Shown here one piece after another: positions 8,059 through 17,748 of a stretch of DNA of 64,000 bases. The position numbers were made by a program, and so were the translations under genes. The notes below the pieces were generated by a model. That model did not search any database, had not been told where the DNA came from, and was given only the letters and a program-made list of their open reading frames with translations. The stretch spans positions 248,001-312,000 of the forward strand of contig NZ_FNIL01000003.1 in the NCBI RefSeq assembly GCF_900103955.1. Direction: 5' to 3'. This DNA is from Alkalicoccus daliensis. GTDB taxonomy: Bacteria; Bacillota; Bacilli; Bacillales; Salisediminibacteriaceae. The stretch's first letter is position 1. Every line of letters starts with the position of its first letter.

Positions 8059-8892
8059 ATGGAGACGGTAATATCAAAGGATGCTACGAAAATTGCTTTT
8101 GACAAAACTGGTCAGGGACCTGCGCTTATTTTGATTGGAGACGCATTCAGTTACCGCAAATTCCCTCAGCAAGCCGAATTAGCAAACCTCCTGGCGGAGT
8201 ATTTTACGGTATACAACTATGATCGACGTGGCCGGGGAAATAGTGGTGATACGCCGCCTTATCATGTTGGCCGGGAAATAGAAGATCTCCAGGCACTGAT
8301 TGAAGAAGCTGGCGGAACTGCTTATGTATGGGGGTTATCTTCCGGGGCTGCTCTTGCTTTAAGGGCCATAGAGAAAGGAACAAAAATTTCTAAGCTGGCA
8401 CTGCACGAACCTCCTTTTGTAGTAAAGGACAAGGATCGTAAGCCTCCAGCAGACTTTACAGCGCACGTTACCCGCTTAATTTCCAGGAATGACAGGAGCG
8501 GAGCTATTAGGTACTTTATGACCTGGGGCATGGGGGCTCCTTCTTTTGTAGTTGGTATGATGCGGGTAATCCCGGGAGTGTGGCCTAAGTTAATGGCCGT
8601 GGCTCACACCCTTCCATACGATGCGGCGATTCTTGACGGGTATATGAACGGGAAGAACTTGCCAGCTTCCTGGCAGCACAGCGTGCAGGTGCCAACACTT
8701 GTCATTGAAGGAACAGAAAGTCCAGCTTCATTACGCCACAGTGCCCAGGTATTAGCAGAGGTACTTCCAAATGCTGTGCTTTTAACTAAAAAGGGACTCG
8801 GTCATACGAAGAAACTTAATATTAAAAAGATATCTCCAGAACTTACTGCCTTCTTTTTGACAAATCATTCATATAAAAAATCATCCAGTTGA
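8059..8892 (+). CDS. Alpha/beta hydrolase in ECF42 operon
   Basis: 277 residues. Alpha/beta hydrolase features: oxyanion strand LILIGDAFSYR (~23-33), YDRRGRGNSGDT (~55-66), nucleophile elbow WGLSSGAALAL (Ser ~93), and the late His in GLGHTKK (~255). The usual acid position reads VIEGTESP, i.e. Glu where Asp is common. Start chosen at ATG 8059 behind AGAGGAGG. First gene of a three-gene set with a DGPF protein and an ECF42 sigma factor. Its substrate is unknown. Confidence 0.8.
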   Translation: METVISKDATKIAFDKTGQGPALILIGDAFSYRKFPQQAELANLLAEYFTVYNYDRRGRGNSGDTPPYHVGREIEDLQALIEEAGGTAYVWGLSSGAALALRAIEKGTKISKLALHEPPFVVKDKDRKPPADFTAHVTRLISRNDRSGAIRYFMTWGMGAPSFVVGMMRVIPGVWPKLMAVAHTLPYDAAILDGYMNGKNLPASWQHSVQVPTLVIEGTESPASLRHSAQVLAEVLPNAVLLTKKGLGHTKKLNIKKISPELTAFFLTNHSYKKSSS

Positions 8893-8984
8893 TACCGAAT
8901 AAAGCTGTTTCTGCAAAGTGAGTGTCAATCAGCCCTTTTTCAATACTGCTAAAAATCTTTATTACAAAAAGGAGGCAAAATGTT

Positions 8985-9410
8985 ATGAGATTTATGATGA
9001 TTGTCAAAGCCACCACAGATTCTGAAGCTGGAAAGCTGCCTAGTCCGGAACTTATTGAAGCGATGCAGAAATATAATGAGGAGCTGGTGAAAGCAGGTGT
9101 TCTGCTGGCTGGGGACGGGCTTCAGCCTACGAAGAACAGCATCAGGATTTCCTATCCGGAACCGAATGGCAAGCCGACAGTTGTGGACGGGCCATTTACG
9201 GAGACGAAAGAATTGATTGCAGGCTATACGCTGATCGAAGTTTCCTCCAGAGAAGAAGCTGTGGAATGGGCAATGCGGATGCCAGATCCGCATGGAGCGG
9301 GACAAGGGCAAATTGAACTTAGGCAGGTATTTGAACCGGAAGACCTGACAGATCATCCTGACTTACTGGAAAAAGAAGCTGCGCTTCGAGAAGAATTAAA
9401 AGACCGATGA
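8985..9410 (+). CDS. DGPF/YCII-domain protein
   Basis: 141 residues with a YCII-like ferredoxin fold. It begins MRFMMIVKATTDSEAG, the typical DGPF-protein start, carries the family signature VVDGPFTETKELIAGY (~65-80) and ends with the conserved WAMRMPDP segment. DGPF proteins are the standard genomic partners and targets of ECF42 sigma factors; their biochemical role is not settled. AAAGGAGG lies ten bases before the ATG. Its stop overlaps the next start by four bases (ATGA), so it is translationally coupled to the sigma factor. Confidence 0.9.
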   Translation: MRFMMIVKATTDSEAGKLPSPELIEAMQKYNEELVKAGVLLAGDGLQPTKNSIRISYPEPNGKPTVVDGPFTETKELIAGYTLIEVSSREEAVEWAMRMPDPHGAGQGQIELRQVFEPEDLTDHPDLLEKEAALREELKDR

Positions 9411-10660
9411 GCCTGCCTCAGATACACCGGACGATTGAAGCGATTTGGAAGATGGAGTCGCCCAAGCTTATAGCAAGGCTTACGCACATAGTAAAGGATG
9501 TAAGTCTTGCGGAAGATATCGCACAGGATGCATTGGTCACCGCCCTTGAGAAATGGGAGCAGACGGGTATGCCTGAAAACCCCGGCGCCTGGCTGATGAC
9601 CACAGCGAAACATCGTGCAATAGACCTGTTACGAAGAAATAAAGTACAGGATCAAAAGTATGCAGCACTTGCTGAAAATACAGCTTTATTTACGGAGGAA
9701 AGTTTTTCAGAGGAGATTGGTGACGATCTCCTCCGCCTGATTTTTATGACCTGCCATCCAGCTTTATCACAGGATGCAAGCGCTGCTATGACACTGCGTC
9801 TCTTATGCGGGCTTACTACAAAAGAAATTGCACGGTCCTTTCTTACTGCAGAAGCTACCATTGCACAAAGAATTGTCCGTGCGAAAAAAACGTTAAAAGA
9901 AAAGAAAGTCCCCTTTGAAATTCCTGCTGGAGAAGAACTCAAGCCTCGATTATCCAGCGTACTTGAAGTGATTTACCTGATGTTTAATGAAGGTTATACA
10001 GCAACTTCAGGCAGTCAATGGACTCGCCCTCTCCTTTGCAGAGAAGCTCTCAGGCTGGGACGTGTATTAGCAGAAATTGCACCTGAGGAACCTGAAGTGC
10101 ATGGTCTTGTTTCCTTAATGGAATTTCAATTTTCAAGGGTTCACACGCGAGTAAATAAAAACGGAGAACCGATTCTTCTCACGGATCAAAAAAGAAGCCA
10201 ATGGGATCAATTATTGATTCGACGAGGCACAGCAGCGCTTGAGCGAAGCAGGAAACTGGGTGGAACGCCTGGTCCGTATGCACTGCAGGCTTCGATCTCT
10301 GCCTGCCATGCTCTCGCACCTTCCGTACAAGAAACAGACTGGACAAGGATCGCCGCCCTGTACGAGGCCCTTTTCACCCTCCTCCCTTCACCCATTGTGG
10401 AACTTAATAGAGCAGTAGCAATTTCTATGGCATTTGGGCCCGCTGTCGGCATGCAGATGTTAGACGAGTTATCCACGCATCCATCTCTAAAAAATTATCA
10501 CCTCCTGCCGAGTGTCAGGGGCGATCTTCTGGTAAAACTGGGGAGAAATAAAGAAGCCCGTCTTGAATTTGAACGTGCTGCTTTATTAACCCAGAACGAA
10601 CGTGAAAAAACCTTGTTACAAAATCGGGCAAAGGAGTGCAGCAAAGATCCCGCTCCTTAG
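9407..10660 (+). CDS. ECF42-type RNA polymerase sigma factor with C-terminal TPR-like domain
   Basis: 417 residues, far longer than a normal ECF sigma factor (~180). Residues ~1-80 are region 2 (LAEDIAQDALVTALEKW, PGAWLMTTAKHRAIDLLRR). Residues ~115-165 are region 4 (LRLLCGLTTKEIARSFL, AQRIVRAKKTL). The rest is the helical TPR-like extension (LEVIYLMFNEGY, LNRAVAISMAFGP, LLVKLGRNKEARLEFERA) that defines this group and is needed for activity in studied members. There is no anti-sigma factor nearby, as expected for ECF42. Confidence 0.92.
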   Translation: MSLPQIHRTIEAIWKMESPKLIARLTHIVKDVSLAEDIAQDALVTALEKWEQTGMPENPGAWLMTTAKHRAIDLLRRNKVQDQKYAALAENTALFTEESFSEEIGDDLLRLIFMTCHPALSQDASAAMTLRLLCGLTTKEIARSFLTAEATIAQRIVRAKKTLKEKKVPFEIPAGEELKPRLSSVLEVIYLMFNEGYTATSGSQWTRPLLCREALRLGRVLAEIAPEEPEVHGLVSLMEFQFSRVHTRVNKNGEPILLTDQKRSQWDQLLIRRGTAALERSRKLGGTPGPYALQASISACHALAPSVQETDWTRIAALYEALFTLLPSPIVELNRAVAISMAFGPAVGMQMLDELSTHPSLKNYHLLPSVRGDLLVKLGRNKEARLEFERAALLTQNEREKTLLQNRAKECSKDPAP

Positions 10661-10806
10661 AAAAAGTCCGATAAACCATCGAATGCTTCACTATGAGTTT
10701 TCCGGGATTTTTGCACGGAACCGAGAAATTTGAACACAGCTTTTAATAAGATTGCTTATATATGCAGGAGAATCTTCCACAGCATAATAAGAAGGAGCTG
10801 AAAAAT

Positions 10807-11148
10807 ATGAACCAGGAAATCACTTATTTCATTGATAATTTAAAAGAACCCTGGCAGAAAATAACCGCCGCTGACCTCCGTGAAATTGTGCACCAGGCAA
10901 TACCAGGGGTGCAGGAAAGAATGCAGTATAATAAACCGCATTTTTTAAAAAACGGAAAATATGCTGCCGTTATCTCCCCTTCTAAAACAGCAGTCAATTT
11001 TACCATATTCCACACTGGCGCATTAACGCTCCCGGAAGACATGTTTAATGGCCCTCCGGAAAGAAAAACCTTAAAGGTTCGCAGAGAAGATACGCTTGAT
11101 TCCGAACTGCTTTCTTCATACGTTCGCGAAGCTTCAGCTGAGCTTTAA
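10807..11148 (+). CDS. DUF1801-type (YdhG-like) small protein
   Basis: 113 residues. The segment LREIVHQAIPGVQERMQYNKPHFLKNGKYAAVI is the pattern of the DUF1801 fold, which often follows stress or ECF genes. AAGGAG precedes ATG 10807; the longer frame start at 10762 has no site. It is separated from the sigma-factor gene by ~145 bases and may be expressed alone. No enzymatic residues are recognised. Confidence 0.7.
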   Translation: MNQEITYFIDNLKEPWQKITAADLREIVHQAIPGVQERMQYNKPHFLKNGKYAAVISPSKTAVNFTIFHTGALTLPEDMFNGPPERKTLKVRREDTLDSELLSSYVREASAEL

Positions 11149-11263
11149 TATTTTGTGAAGAAAAGAACGCAGCAACAAATTCGGTGTGGATAATTCTTTC
11201 ATTAGCACAGCATATATTTATTAACTGGATTGGATTTGTAAAATCAGCTTGAAAAATATATGG

Positions 11264-11297
11264 AAAACCTGGATTTGAACAGTCAAATCCAGGTTTT
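11264..11297. terminator. Bidirectional terminator
   Basis: Perfect 15-bp stem (AAAACCTGGATTTGA / TCAAATCCAGGTTTT) with a four-base loop, between convergent genes, with A and T tracts on both sides. Confidence 0.9.
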
Positions 11298-11308
11298 TCA
11301 TATTAATA

Positions 11309-12697
11309 TCAGCTTGTCTGTTTTCTATTATTATGCAAGTGTCTTCTTCCCCGTCTGATCTGCACCAAAGCCCTTTGCAGTTCTTGCCCTTCTTTAAATA
11401 CTCTCTCAATCAGCTTCACCGTTCCGTAACATGCTTCTGTATCCAGCTTCTCTTCCTCTGTATGCTCGTTCCAGTAACCGGCAGAAAGGTTCACGCTCTG
11501 GATGCCCTGCTCCGCCCAGATCTTTGTGTCACTGCTTCCGCCAGCAACCGTCTGCCATCCTTCCAGTCCATGCTTCATTGCTGTTTTGCGGAGAAAATCT
11601 CCATATAATTCATCACAGAATTGAAAGTGTCCACCATGAGAGGTAACGATGTCGCCGGTACCTCTACGGTCTACCACGATTGCTGCATCCACATCCTTGA
11701 GATAAAATTCATCTACTTTCTTAGAACCCTGCAGTCCGATTTCTTCTTCCACCGTGAAGATGAATTTTACTTTCCCGTTAAAGCGGCTTTTTTGCAGTCT
11801 CCGTGCTGTTTCCAGCACAACCGCCACCCCGGCACGGTCATCGGCACCGAGAATTCCTTCACTGCTGAACCAGATGTTTCCTTCTTTCACAATTTCCCTT
11901 CCCGGTACAATGGAATACACGGTATCAAGATGCGCGTTCAGAAGTATTGTCGGGCCCCTGCCACTCCCAAATGTTTTCTGTGCCAGAATATTTCCTTTCG
12001 CATCTACTGTCTGATGGTCCACAAAGGGAGCCAGCTTCGCTGCAACGTAAGAACGAATTTCTGCTTCGTTACCGCTTTCTCCATTAATTTGCAGCAGTGT
12101 TTCCAGCTCTGTTAAAAACAGCATTTTCTTCATGTATTCTGCATCCTGTGTGAGCCAATCTTTTTGGATAGCACTCATTCGCTCGGCTGCTTCTAGTAAT
12201 TCCTTTCGATCGTTAATACGAAGTTGAAGATATAACCTGTGGTGTTGAACCTCCCTAATCCCTGCAGCAAGAAAGATTTTTTCTGCTAATGCTTCATTTT
12301 CTTTCTTTCGAAAGCTCACAATTGCTGAGCGTCTGCCATTTCCATCGCAGCTTAAGTCCGTACAAAGACCAAGCCGGTAAAGCTGACGGATAACTCCGCA
12401 GATATACGTATCAAGTGACTTTAATTTCACCTGATGTGTTTTTTTCCAGAATGCTACTTGACCGGTTACGCCCCGCCCTCTGAAATCCACTGCATGAATA
12501 AAATCTTTCTCCGCTGCCGGCTTACTGTGAATGATAAGAATATCATTATCATATTGATAGCTGACTTCCAATATATCGAGTGTCTCCAGTAAAAAAGACA
12601 TGTTTCCTTTACCTTCCTGCGCGCAGTTAAATGACTGATGACTAATTTCCTCTACTGTAAACCCGTGACGTACAAATAACGTTGACCAATTTTTCAT
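11309..12697 (-). CDS. M20/M42-type zinc metallopeptidase with unusual N-terminal extension
   Basis: 462 residues. The C-terminal ~270 are an aminoacylase/peptidase fold with metal ligands visible as HLDT (~253), LGADDRAG (~283), the general base in VEEEIG (~315), VVDRRG (~338) and EHTEEE (~427). The first ~190 residues are not part of the M20 fold and contain FRGRGVTGQVAFWKK and YICGVIRQLYRLGLC; I cannot place this domain. Start set at the ATG behind GGGAG with a nine-base spacer. Probably an intracellular di- or tripeptidase; substrate unknown. Confidence 0.75.
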   Translation of the reverse strand: MKNWSTLFVRHGFTVEEISHQSFNCAQEGKGNMSFLLETLDILEVSYQYDNDILIIHSKPAAEKDFIHAVDFRGRGVTGQVAFWKKTHQVKLKSLDTYICGVIRQLYRLGLCTDLSCDGNGRRSAIVSFRKKENEALAEKIFLAAGIREVQHHRLYLQLRINDRKELLEAAERMSAIQKDWLTQDAEYMKKMLFLTELETLLQINGESGNEAEIRSYVAAKLAPFVDHQTVDAKGNILAQKTFGSGRGPTILLNAHLDTVYSIVPGREIVKEGNIWFSSEGILGADDRAGVAVVLETARRLQKSRFNGKVKFIFTVEEEIGLQGSKKVDEFYLKDVDAAIVVDRRGTGDIVTSHGGHFQFCDELYGDFLRKTAMKHGLEGWQTVAGGSSDTKIWAEQGIQSVNLSAGYWNEHTEEEKLDTEACYGTVKLIERVFKEGQELQRALVQIRRGRRHLHNNRKQTS

Positions 12698-12816
12698 AAA
12701 CAACATCTCCCTTCGGTTTGTACCTTTATTATCTCAGGGAGACGATGACAGCACTGTCATCGGGAGAGAAGGCTTGAGAAAACCGTTGGGGAGTCTGGCT
12801 AATTTTTAAAATTGGT

Positions 12817-13833
12817 TTATAAATTTAAATTTTTTTTCAGCCAATGATGAGCAAGTTCGGGCCAAACCGCGATCCCTTCATCTGGTTCTGTGGCAGGCAT
12901 CGAAGCTTTCATATCCGCTAGAATTGTTTGTTTAACTTCTTTTCTTCCTTCAGGGAGGTGATTAAAGTGCGAATAAGGCGAGGGTAATTCAATCCTTTTT
13001 TCTACGTGGTGTTCCAATGTTTCAAGCATCTGCGTAATCGTATACTGCCCATGCTCCTTGTATGCCCATTCCCCTTTAATCCATGCTTCATTAGCAAGTG
13101 ACAGGCCGTGTTTTCCATTTCCAAACACGTGATGTTCAAGCTTTACTCCTTTACTTCTGCAGGCTTCCGCAAACAAATAACTGTTCTCTACAGGCACAAG
13201 TTCATCTGCAGCTGTATGCCAGATAAAGATTGGCGGTGTATTATCTTTCCCTTGTTTTTCCAACGACATAAACGATAATTCTTCCTGGGAAGGGTTTGCA
13301 CCTAACAATGCTTTAAATGAATCTTGATGTGCATAATCACCGGAAGTAATTACAGGGTATGAAAGGATAACTGCATTGGGCCGGTTATCTATCCCGCCAT
13401 ATTTTTCTTTCAACTTTACATCCTCATTGTCAAAATGAACCGCAAGACTTCCACTCAGATGTCCACCTGCAGAAAAGCCGCATATGGATATTTTATCTGG
13501 AATTACCCTTAATTCTTCAGCGTGCTTACGCAAAAACATAACAGCATTAGACAAGTCCATTAAAGGCTGCATCTTTAATGGACTTTCAAATAACAGATTT
13601 GTAGTATAGGTCAGTACAAACGTATTAAAACCTTTATGATAAAAGTCTTTTGCCACCAGTTCCCCTTCTGTGGGAGATACTACCCTGTATCCCCCGCCGG
13701 GAACAACGATTACTGCCGGCCTGCTCTCTTCATTTTCCTCATGAATATAAGAGACAATGTTCGGTATGAATTGACCTGTCACTGGGTAGGTGTATTCTTC
13801 TTTGGTCCATAAATCATACTTTCTGCTAAACAT
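12817..13833 (-). CDS. Alpha/beta hydrolase, acetylesterase-like
   Basis: 338 residues. Oxyanion motif VVPGGGYRVV (~42-51), nucleophile elbow CGFSAGGHLSGS (Ser ~120), acid in WHTAADELVP (~210), His in FGNGKHGLSLA (~240). This arrangement is that of the BD-FAE / acetyl-xylan-esterase-like hydrolases that remove acyl groups from sugars, which fits the sugar transporter operon next to it. GGAGG precedes the ATG. It ends without a clear terminator. A lipase or peptidase role is less likely. Confidence 0.8.
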   Translation of the reverse strand: MFSRKYDLWTKEEYTYPVTGQFIPNIVSYIHEENEESRPAVIVVPGGGYRVVSPTEGELVAKDFYHKGFNTFVLTYTTNLLFESPLKMQPLMDLSNAVMFLRKHAEELRVIPDKISICGFSAGGHLSGSLAVHFDNEDVKLKEKYGGIDNRPNAVILSYPVITSGDYAHQDSFKALLGANPSQEELSFMSLEKQGKDNTPPIFIWHTAADELVPVENSYLFAEACRSKGVKLEHHVFGNGKHGLSLANEAWIKGEWAYKEHGQYTITQMLETLEHHVEKRIELPSPYSHFNHLPEGRKEVKQTILADMKASMPATEPDEGIAVWPELAHHWLKKNLNL

Positions 13834-13937
13834 ATTTTACCTCCGAACCGGTGCGTAATTTAAACAGCGTAATATCATTTTCCTGCAAATATTTTGGCAG
13901 CCTGCACAGACTAATATTCACTGGAATCAGCTTTAAA

Positions 13938-14918
13938 TTATTTTTTCTTACGGTTATAAACTCTGTCAATTCCGACTGCCACTAATAGTACTGTTCCTGA
14001 AATCACCATTTGGAAAAATTCTCCTACGTTCAGGATAACGAGACCATTGGATAATACTCCAAGAATGACTACGCCTAAAAATACGCCGATCAGCCTTCCC
14101 TGTCCTCCAAAAATACTGACTCCGCCCAGCACTACCGCGGTGACGACTTCCAGTTCAAATCCCTGGAGTGCGTTCGGCTGCCCGGAATTTAATCTCCCCA
14201 GCAGAATAAGTCCTGCAATAGAGGAACAAAAACCGGAAATCATATACACCATCATCTGTATTTTTTTCGTGTTGATACCGGAGAGTCTGGCAGCTTCCTG
14301 ATTCCCGCCTAATGCATAAATGTGTCTGCCTAAATAAGTTTTATACAAAAGAACATATACTGCTCCAAATACTACCATCATAATGATCGCTGGTACGGGA
14401 ATCCCTAGCACATACCCTGTACCGAACCATCTCACTCCATCAGGGAATCCAAATACCGGATACCCTCCCGTGGTGACAAAAGAGACCCCTCTGATAATGG
14501 TCAGCATACCGAGCGTCGTAATTAAAGCGGGTATCCCTACTTTCGTTATTATTAAGCCGTTTAACGCACCGACTGCCACCCCCCCGAGGATACCGATAAT
14601 AATCGCAAGCACAGGATCTACGCCTGTCGACATCAACAATCCCATGAGTACACTTGTAAAAGCGACGTTCGAAGCTACGGAAAGATCGATTCCTCCAATA
14701 AGAAGCACCATAGTCATCCCGGCTGCAATAATACCGAGCATTGCTATCTGCCGAATAATATTCACCATATTGTTTGTTGTAAGAAATGCATCTGACATAA
14801 TGGCAAAGAATGCGACGATGCCTACCAGCACCAACAGTAAAATAACTTCCTGATTAAATTTAACCTGAAATCCTTTTTTCTCCTGTGTTTTTTCTACGGT
14901 TTGACTGCTGACACTCAT
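13938..14918 (-). CDS. Ribose-type sugar ABC transporter permease
   Basis: 326 residues with about ten membrane helices. Family marks include MVNIIRQIAMLGIIAAGMTMVLLIGGIDLS (split here: IIAAGMTMVLL and GGIDLSV), GALNGLIITKVGIPALITTLG and GRHIYALGGNQEAARLSGI, all typical of RbsC/XylH/AraH permeases. Start overlaps the stop of the ATPase gene by four bases (ATGA), with AGAGGAGG upstream. Last gene of binding-protein/ATPase/permease order. Substrate likely a pentose or related sugar; not fixed by sequence. Confidence 0.92.
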   Translation of the reverse strand: MSVSSQTVEKTQEKKGFQVKFNQEVILLLVLVGIVAFFAIMSDAFLTTNNMVNIIRQIAMLGIIAAGMTMVLLIGGIDLSVASNVAFTSVLMGLLMSTGVDPVLAIIIGILGGVAVGALNGLIITKVGIPALITTLGMLTIIRGVSFVTTGGYPVFGFPDGVRWFGTGYVLGIPVPAIIMMVVFGAVYVLLYKTYLGRHIYALGGNQEAARLSGINTKKIQMMVYMISGFCSSIAGLILLGRLNSGQPNALQGFELEVVTAVVLGGVSIFGGQGRLIGVFLGVVILGVLSNGLVILNVGEFFQMVISGTVLLVAVGIDRVYNRKKK

Positions 14919-16420
14919 GAATGTGCCTCCTCTCTATTTGCTATGCCTGTAGCAAGTTCAAAAATTCTCTCCTGTGTCGCTTCTTCTTTTTGAAGAATTC
15001 CTGCAGATTTCCCTTCCATCATTACCATAATCCTGTCTGACATATTAATAACCTCTTCCATTTCCGAGGAAATCATTATAATGGATTTCCCTTTCTTAAG
15101 TAATCCGTTCATCAAGTTGTAAATTTCCTGTTTGGCTCCAATATCCACTCCACGGGTCGGTTCATCAAAGATTAGAATATCTGCATCTGTGGCGAGTGTT
15201 TTTGCCACTACCAGTTTCTGCTGATTTCCGCCGCTTAATTCTCCGCCCAGCTGACCGGAATGATATTTAATTTTCAGTTCTACTCCGTATTTTGAAACTA
15301 TTTCTTTCTCTTTCCCTCGGTTAATAAATAACCCTTTGCTGTACTGTTTTACCGAAGGCAGGTTGATATTGTCTTCACAGGAATGATCCAGCACCAGCCC
15401 TTCATGTTTTCGATCTTCCGGTATTAAACCGATTCCCAGTGAATAAGCATGCTCCGGTGACTTTATATTAGAATGGGTAACGTCCTTTATTTTGATCGTT
15501 CCTTTTTCTATGCTGTGGACGCCGAAAATAGTTTTCGCCAGTTCAGTTCTGCCTGATCCAAGCAGCCCGGCTATTCCGAGAATCTCACCTTTATGCAGAT
15601 CGAAAGAAATATCTGCAATTCCAGCAGAGGAGGATAGGTCTCTGACTTCCATGATAGTGGTTTCCTGTACTGCAGATTCCCGCTGAGATCTCTGCAGTTC
15701 CCGTCCTACCATCATCTTCACTAACTTATTTTCATCCAGGTCCTCAATATTTTCCGTCCCAATGTACACACCGTCCCGAAGCACTGTTACCTTATCTGAA
15801 ATCTCGAACATTTCGTCAAATTTATGAGAAATATAAATAATGGCGACATTTTTGTCACGCAGTTCATTCATCAGTTGAAAAAGAGAACGCACTTCGTCTG
15901 AAGTAAGCGCTGCTGTTGGTTCATCCATGATGAGCACCTGTACATCTTTTGAGATTGCTTTCGCTATTTCCACAAGCTGCTGATCCGCAACTCCCAAGTC
16001 TTTTACTAACGTTTTAGGGGAAACTCTCACCTGAATTCTATCGAGTACTTTTTCTGCAATTTCTAAGTTCTCTTTCCTTTTTACAAACAGGCCTTTACGC
16101 TGTTCATTGCCGAGCATGATATTTTCTTCCACCGTTAAATGGGGTACCAGATTAAATTCCTGATAAATGATACCTATCCCTTTCTCAGAGGATACTTTAG
16201 GGGAAAAGTTCTTTAATTGCTCCCCGTGAATAAATACTTCCCCTTTCGTCGGCTCAATCGCCCCGGCCAGCACTTTCATTAACGTCGATTTTCCTGCACC
16301 GTTTTCTCCCGCAATCGTATGAACTTCTCCCGGATAAATATCAACATTTACATCTTTTAAAGCAATGGTTCCAGGATATTCTTTTGTGATATTTTTTATG
16401 CTTATAATAGGCTCCGCCAT
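14915..16420 (-). CDS. Sugar ABC transporter ATPase (RbsA type, duplicated ABC domains)
   Basis: 501 residues, two fused ATP-binding cassettes. First: Walker A GENGAGKSTLMK (~39), IIYQEFNLVPHLTV, Walker B VLIMDEPTAAL. Second: degenerate Walker A GLLGSGRTELAK, signature LSGGNQQKLVVAK, Walker B LIFDEPTRGVDIG. This is the CUT2 family layout (RbsA, XylG, AraG). It powers uptake with the neighbouring permease and binding lipoprotein. GGGGTG lies before the ATG. Confidence 0.95.
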   Translation of the reverse strand: MAEPIISIKNITKEYPGTIALKDVNVDIYPGEVHTIAGENGAGKSTLMKVLAGAIEPTKGEVFIHGEQLKNFSPKVSSEKGIGIIYQEFNLVPHLTVEENIMLGNEQRKGLFVKRKENLEIAEKVLDRIQVRVSPKTLVKDLGVADQQLVEIAKAISKDVQVLIMDEPTAALTSDEVRSLFQLMNELRDKNVAIIYISHKFDEMFEISDKVTVLRDGVYIGTENIEDLDENKLVKMMVGRELQRSQRESAVQETTIMEVRDLSSSAGIADISFDLHKGEILGIAGLLGSGRTELAKTIFGVHSIEKGTIKIKDVTHSNIKSPEHAYSLGIGLIPEDRKHEGLVLDHSCEDNINLPSVKQYSKGLFINRGKEKEIVSKYGVELKIKYHSGQLGGELSGGNQQKLVVAKTLATDADILIFDEPTRGVDIGAKQEIYNLMNGLLKKGKSIIMISSEMEEVINMSDRIMVMMEGKSAGILQKEEATQERIFELATGIANREEAHS

Positions 16421-16447
16421 CGTGATTCACACCCCTTGTGAAAAGAA

Positions 16448-16470
16448 AAAGAGAGGTTCCCCCCTCTTTC
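16448..16470 (-). terminator. Intercistronic hairpin between binding-protein and ATPase genes
   Basis: On the minus strand a GAAAGAGG...CCTCTCTTT stem followed by a T run (TTTTTCTTTT). Such a partial terminator would make the binding protein more abundant than the membrane components. Confidence 0.55.
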
Positions 16471-16478
16471 TTTCAGGT

Positions 16479-17531
16479 TTATTCAAACTCGCCAATATTT
16501 GTTTCATTCACAGGCTGCACATCGATTTCATTTTCTTCTTCAAAGTCTTCTCCATTTAAAATCGCGCTGGTGACTTCTACTAAAGTCTGTGCCGTAACTC
16601 CCGGCTGCTGATCTACGGTAAATTTGTAAATCCCGCCTTCCCGAATAGCTTCCAGTGCTTCCGGCACCGCATCAATTCCGCCTACCGCAAAGTTATCGGG
16701 TTCTTTTCCTGCCGCTGAGGCTGCATTATATGCACCAAGCGCACCCCCATCATTAATACCAAAAATTCCAAGTAAATCAGGATTTGCCTGAATAAATCCT
16801 TCAGCTACGTCATACCCCGAATTCGGATCGCCTGCCTGCTGATCTCCAACTACCTCTACATCTGGTGCGTGTTCATGAATACCATCGATAATTCCTTCTT
16901 TACGCTGAATTACCTGCTCAATCTGGTCAAAGTTAAGAATTCCTACTTCTCCTTCACCTTCATGATTTTCAAGAATCCATTCGCCAGCCTGTTCTCCCAG
17001 TGCCAGACCCATAGAATATTCATCAGCGCCGACCCAGGCATCCGCATTTTCAAGTCTTGTCGTGTGGGCAATTACCGCAATTCCTTCATCCTGTGCTTCC
17101 TGCACTGCGTCATTGATCGCGTTTTGGTCTGTTGCAGTTACAATAATTGCATCCATTCCCTGGGCAACAAAGTTTTGAATTGCTTCAATCTGCGAGTTTA
17201 CATCATCCCGCGGGTCGTTAATTGTAACGGCATATCCTTCTTCCGCTGCCAGTTCTTCCACTGAATTCGTCAGTTCCACGAAGAACGGGTTCCCCAGATC
17301 CAGCACTGTCATTCCAATTTTCACGTCGGCATCTTCATCTCCGACCACCTCATTATTTCCGGCTGCATTGTTTGCCTCGGCTTCATTATTTGCTTCTGCT
17401 TCATTTTCAGCTCCACTGTTATTTCCTGCATTCGCGTTATTCCCTGCATTGGCATCTCCGCCATTCTCGTCACCACAGGCTGAAAAAATAAATAGAGCGG
17501 ATAGTGATAATAGACAAGCTGTCTTTTTCAT
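16479..17531 (-). CDS. Sugar-binding lipoprotein of ABC transporter (RbsB-like)
   Basis: 350 residues. Signal peptide with lipobox FIFSAC (Cys ~19), then a ~50-residue linker of Asn, Gly, Ala and Glu, then a type-I periplasmic-binding fold: VKIGMTVLDLGNPFFVELT, DAIIVTATDQNAI, GIFGINDGGALGAY and VGGIDAVPEALEAI. The very acidic composition fits a salt- or alkali-adapted surface protein (inference). GGGAGG precedes the ATG. It captures the sugar for the permease/ATPase encoded downstream. Confidence 0.93.
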   Translation of the reverse strand: MKKTACLLSLSALFIFSACGDENGGDANAGNNANAGNNSGAENEAEANNEAEANNAAGNNEVVGDEDADVKIGMTVLDLGNPFFVELTNSVEELAAEEGYAVTINDPRDDVNSQIEAIQNFVAQGMDAIIVTATDQNAINDAVQEAQDEGIAVIAHTTRLENADAWVGADEYSMGLALGEQAGEWILENHEGEGEVGILNFDQIEQVIQRKEGIIDGIHEHAPDVEVVGDQQAGDPNSGYDVAEGFIQANPDLLGIFGINDGGALGAYNAASAAGKEPDNFAVGGIDAVPEALEAIREGGIYKFTVDQQPGVTAQTLVEVTSAILNGEDFEEENEIDVQPVNETNIGEFE

Positions 17532-17561
17532 AAAATTGTTCCCTCCCAGATTATATTAATT

Positions 17562-17671
17562 TATAAACAGAATATTTTTATATCAAAAATTATTTTACTG
17601 TTTAAGTAAATAATCCTTTGATATAAAAATTATTTATCTATTGGTTTCATCTTATAGATAAAGCGCTTACA
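17562..17671 (-). promoter_or_regulatory. Control region of the sugar ABC operon
   Basis: Contains a possible -35 (TTGATA, minus strand, 17581-17586), two direct AAAAATTATTT copies 40 bases apart (17585 and 17625), and an outer dyad TATCAAA...TTTGATA (17581-17623). These are candidate sites for the YesN-like regulator encoded just upstream. The region ends in a cre-like site. Confidence 0.4.
17658..17671. promoter_or_regulatory. cre-like catabolite repression site
   Basis: ATAAAGCGCTTACA agrees with the CcpA consensus TGWAANCGNTNWCA at 12 of 14 positions, with a palindromic AAGCGCTT core. It lies ~130 bases before the binding-protein gene, so carbon catabolite control of sugar uptake is likely. 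Confidence 0.6.
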
Positions 17672-17748
17672 TTTAAATAAGACATCTTTCTGTTAAGGGG
17701 GAGGTTCTTCGGAAACATAAAAAAGACCGCCACAAAAGTGACAGCCTT

